Assembly: GCF_025264645.1 (NCBI RefSeq)
Contig: NZ_CP073696.1
Coordinates: forward strand, 3,906,001 to 3,970,000
Direction: 5' to 3'
Origin: Edaphobacter lichenicola
GTDB lineage: Bacteria; Acidobacteriota; Terriglobia; Terriglobales; Acidobacteriaceae
DNA length: 64,000 bases
Shown here: one piece after another, positions 63,831 through 64,000 of the stretch
Layout of the letters: the number at the start of each line of letters is the position of its first letter
Numbering within the stretch: position 1 is the stretch's first letter
Translations under genes and position numbers: made by a program
The notes under the pieces: generated by a model
The model's database searches: none
What the model was told of the DNA's origin: nothing
The model's input: the letters and a program-made list of their open reading frames with translations, nothing else

Positions 63831-64000
63831 ATGGGCAAAAGACTGCGGCAGACGGTCCCGGAGCGATGCGAACCATCAGCCTCCCGCCAACACAGATTCG
63901 CCGCTATCGCTCTCCTGTTCGTGCTCGCTGTGATCGCCGGCAACGCGCAATCGCAAACCGAAACCCCACCGACGCAATCTCCAGCCCCTGAAACTCCCAC
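63831..64000 (+). CDS. N-terminus of a secreted protein, cut by the right edge
   Basis: From ATG 63831 the frame is open for 56 codons to the window end. It reads as a basic N-terminus, a hydrophobic segment (FAAIALLFVLAVIAGNAQSQ) consistent with a signal peptide, and the start of a Pro/Thr-rich linker (TETPPTQSPAPETP). The domain that would name the protein lies outside the window. Confidence 0.55.
   Translation, partial: MGKRLRQTVPERCEPSASRQHRFAAIALLFVLAVIAGNAQSQTETPPTQSPAPETP

Overview
The window reads as a chromosomal segment of an Acidobacteriota bacterium, most likely family Acidobacteriaceae (Edaphobacter/Granulicella/Terriglobus-like). This placement is inferred from gene content: a VWFA-related protein of the acidobacterial type, a secreted FG-GAP/Ig-like protein with a C-terminal membrane tail, FecR plus Trp/Gly-rich proteins, secreted DinB-like proteins, and the run prs - rplY - pth - rpsF - rpsR - rplI. 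No phage, transposase, integrase, CRISPR array or rRNA gene was seen. About 60 genes, one tRNA and one clear pseudogene are annotated.

Layout. 0-5 kb: the 5' part of a TonB-like gene running off the left edge, D-Ala-D-Ala ligase, and a three-gene unit of unrecognised proteins containing two tandem paralogues. 5-22 kb: a mixed housekeeping and envelope region (FecR-domain protein, ychF, VWFA-related protein, two secreted DinB-like proteins, a TIGR04325-type methyltransferase, a Tat-exported six-hairpin protein, a lytic-transglycosylase-like lipoprotein, FG-GAP protein, asnS, SGNH hydrolase, DUF72). 22-27.5 kb: EthD protein, gamma-glutamyltransferase, an ECF sigma factor translationally coupled to a TonB-type protein, ispE and tRNA-Gln. 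27.8-32.1 kb: nucleotide and translation genes (prs, rplY, pth, rpsF, rpsR, rplI) closed by a strong terminator. 32-39 kb: an orphan MacB-like permease, an SDR, and GH31 and GH42 glycosidases facing away from each other. 39-44.5 kb: glgE and a treS-maltokinase fusion, the core of the GlgE (trehalose to alpha-glucan) pathway.

44.5-56.6 kb is a dense, two-direction accessory cluster. An HpxZ/AtzH-like protein, an acetamidase/formamidase and a RidA protein lie on the minus strand. On the plus strand are a c-type cytochrome protein, DUF2165, an amidase, an NMT1-type substrate-binding lipoprotein, a nucleoside-type deaminase, a FAD oxidase, a creatininase-family amidohydrolase, an S15/CocE hydrolase, and an ABC ATPase and permease. 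Together they look like uptake and stepwise hydrolysis of a small nitrogenous compound; the substrate is unknown. 56.7-64 kb: DUF3891, then a 2-oxoadipate dioxygenase/decarboxylase (HglS-like) next to a YdiJ-type FAD/Fe-S dehydrogenase, a pair that would convert 2-oxoadipate to 2-oxoglutarate through D-2-hydroxyglutarate. A Tat-type intradiol dioxygenase and a truncated secreted protein follow.

Two signals lie outside the genes. A family of five multi-hairpin intergenic repeats (46-bp and 88-bp forms, with compensatory stem changes) is scattered through 53-62 kb, and one pair forms a MITE/BIME-like inverted composite. The plus strand is also G-rich left of about 33.5 kb and C-rich right of it regardless of gene direction, as expected at a replication terminus or an inversion boundary.
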